This document shows positions 5,570-6,379 of a DNA stretch of 6,379 nucleotides, one piece after another (within the stretch, counting starts at the first letter, position 1; every line of letters begins with the position of its first letter). A program made the position numbers and the translations under genes. The stretch is from Pseudomonadota bacterium (lineage in GTDB: Bacteria; Pseudomonadota; Alphaproteobacteria; Azospirillales; Azospirillaceae): assembly GCA_023416455.1 (NCBI GenBank), contig JAEZHQ010000534.1, positions 1-6,379 on the forward strand, in the 5' to 3' direction. Under the pieces are notes generated by a model. That model saw nothing but the letters and a program-made list of their open reading frames with translations. It was not told the origin of the DNA and searched no databases.

Positions 5570-6127
5570 ATGCACGCACGGCCGGTGGCCTGGACGTTGT
5601 GGCGGGAGTGGGCGCGCGTGGAGCACGAGCGCGCCGCCGTCGCCGCCGATCTCGAGCGGCGGCGCCAGCGCGTGCCGGCCGTCCGCGTCCGCTGGGGACG
5701 GCTGACCTTCGATTCCGCCGAGGCCATCCGGTCGGTACCGCCGCCGGCCTGGGCGCGTCTGGATCCGGCGGGAATGGAGCGGTACCGGTCGACGGTCGCC
5801 GGCCTCGTCGACGCCCTGGCCTGCGCCGAGCGGCGTGCCGAGGAAGCCCGCCGCTCGCTCGGGGTGGAGGCGCTGGAGGCGCGGGCCAGACGCCTGGAGG
5901 AGGAGGCGCGGCGCCTCGCCCGGGCGGCGGGCCGGGCGCCGCTGACGCGCACCCGCGATGTCCTGGCCCGGCTCGACCTGATCGCGGCCATGTGGGGCGA
6001 GGACGGGACGCTGGCCGAGCCGGCGGCCCCGCTGGCCGAGCTGCTGGCCCTCATGGACGAGCTGACCCGGCACGCTCCGGATTTCGTCCCGACCTGGCGC
6101 GCCCGGCAGCGGGCGGCCGGGCCGTGA
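5570..6127 (+). CDS. Hypothetical coiled-coil protein, 185 aa
   Basis: No known family is recognised. A weak AGGA (5555-5558) lies 11 nt before ATG 5570. The N-terminus (WTLWREWARVEHERAAVAAD, residues 8-27) is an amphipathic helix. Residues about 35-60 are less helical (PAVRVRWGRLTF then a PPPAW turn). Residues 69-120 are a long charged helix rich in Arg, Glu and Ala, very likely a coiled coil. Residues 123-168 (APLTRTRDVLARLDLIAAMW then PLAELLALMDELTRHA) form two further helices whose layout resembles the PVRT modules of the 286-residue protein. There is no signal peptide or membrane helix, so it is probably cytoplasmic. It stands alone: divergent from the GNAT-like gene (67-91 bp between starts) and convergent with the amino-acid-binding protein gene 48 bp away. 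The composition matches the neighbours, and third positions are GC-rich as expected of a real gene. Confidence 0.7.
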   Translation: MHARPVAWTLWREWARVEHERAAVAADLERRRQRVPAVRVRWGRLTFDSAEAIRSVPPPAWARLDPAGMERYRSTVAGLVDALACAERRAEEARRSLGVEALEARARRLEEEARRLARAAGRAPLTRTRDVLARLDLIAAMWGEDGTLAEPAAPLAELLALMDELTRHAPDFVPTWRARQRAAGP

Positions 6128-6143
6128 GCAGACCGCCGGTCCC

Positions 6144-6160
6144 CCTGCCGCCGGGGCAGG
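6144..6160. terminator. GC-rich hairpin between convergent genes
   Basis: CCTGCC (6144-6149) and GGCAGG (6155-6160) form a perfect 6-bp stem with a 5-base loop in the 48-bp gap between two convergent genes. The position suits a bidirectional terminator, but neither strand has a T-run after the stem, so it is not a classical intrinsic terminator. Confidence 0.35.
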
Positions 6161-6175
6161 CCCGCCTGTGCAGGA

Positions 6176-6379
6176 TCAGGGGGCCGGGGCCGAGAGGTCG
6201 ACGCCGAACCATGCGCCGGACAGCCGGGCCATGGTGCCGTCCCGGATCGCCGCCGCGATGGCCGCGTTGAAGCGGGCAAGAAGCTCCTCCCGGCCCTTGC
6301 CCAGCCCGACGGCGACGCCGCGCCCCAGCGGCCCGCCGGAAAAGGCGGGGCCGAACGCCACGACGGGCCGTCCCCGCGC
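6176..6379 (-). CDS. Amino-acid ABC transporter substrate-binding protein (SBP_bac_3), C-terminal part, truncated by window edge
   Basis: The final 67 codons of a gene whose start lies beyond the right edge; the stop is TGA at 6178-6176. The visible sequence contains VAFGPAFSGGPLGRGVAVGL, then GKGREELLARFNAAIAAAIR, then DGTMARLSGAWFGVDL. This follows the C-terminal end of ArgT/HisJ-type periplasmic proteins (FAGPS....YFGDGTGVGLRKDD.EL.AAF..AL..LR.DGTY......YFDF): the GVAVGL strand, the KG.EELL.RFN.A helix, the DGT turn and the closing aromatic-Phe strand. It would bind a polar or basic amino acid in the periplasm, but specificity cannot be told from the tail. It ends in Pro-Ala-Pro. The frame remains open to position 6379, so an internal start at 6361 would not be genuine. 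Confidence 0.88.
   Translation of the reverse strand, partial: ARGRPVVAFGPAFSGGPLGRGVAVGLGKGREELLARFNAAIAAAIRDGTMARLSGAWFGVDLSAPAP

Noticed and set aside
1..6379. CRISPR arrays, tRNA or rRNA genes, insertion sequences, attachment sites
   Set aside because: I looked on both strands and saw no regularly spaced repeats, cloverleaf-like segments, transposase motifs or flanking inverted repeats.

Overview
The window is very GC-rich and tightly packed, with strongly G/C-biased third positions. The gene types suggest an alphaproteobacterium, probably Rhodospirillales and perhaps Azospirillum-like: an alphaproteobacterial-type ribbon-helix-helix (RHH_4-like) regulator, a small PAS_5-like protein, and an orphan DppA-type peptide-binding protein beside a transmembrane sensor. 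The taxonomic guess rests on protein style only, since no rRNA or marker gene is present.

Layout. Bases 1-728 (minus) hold the N-terminal 242 codons of a membrane-anchored sensor, most likely a chemoreceptor or sensor kinase, running off the left edge. Bases 777-2393 (minus) encode a DppA-family periplasmic dipeptide-binding protein, the best supported call here; it lies 48 nt upstream of the sensor on the same strand. Bases 2569-2946 (minus) encode a ribbon-helix-helix regulator behind a promoter with a perfect TTGACA -35 box. A non-coding gap of about 400 bp follows; it holds short repeats and a 10-mer shared with the regulator's own promoter. Bases 3354-4789 (plus) are a two-gene operon joined by an ATGA overlap: an unrecognised helical 286-residue protein with an internal duplication, then a small PAS-like protein. 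Bases 4786-5478 (minus) encode a GNAT-like acetyltransferase whose stop codon overlaps the PAS gene's stop in a shared CTAG. Bases 5570-6127 (plus) encode an unrecognised 185-residue coiled-coil protein. Bases 6176-6379 (minus) are the C-terminal end of an ArgT/HisJ-type amino-acid-binding protein running off the right edge.

How they may work together. The left third looks like a ligand-sensing unit: a peptide-binding protein with no transporter genes beside it, feeding a membrane sensor, as DppA feeds the Tap chemoreceptor in E. coli. The middle and right parts are small accessory genes of unknown role (helical protein, PAS-only protein, GNAT-like enzyme, coiled-coil protein). No mobile element, CRISPR array, tRNA or rRNA was seen.
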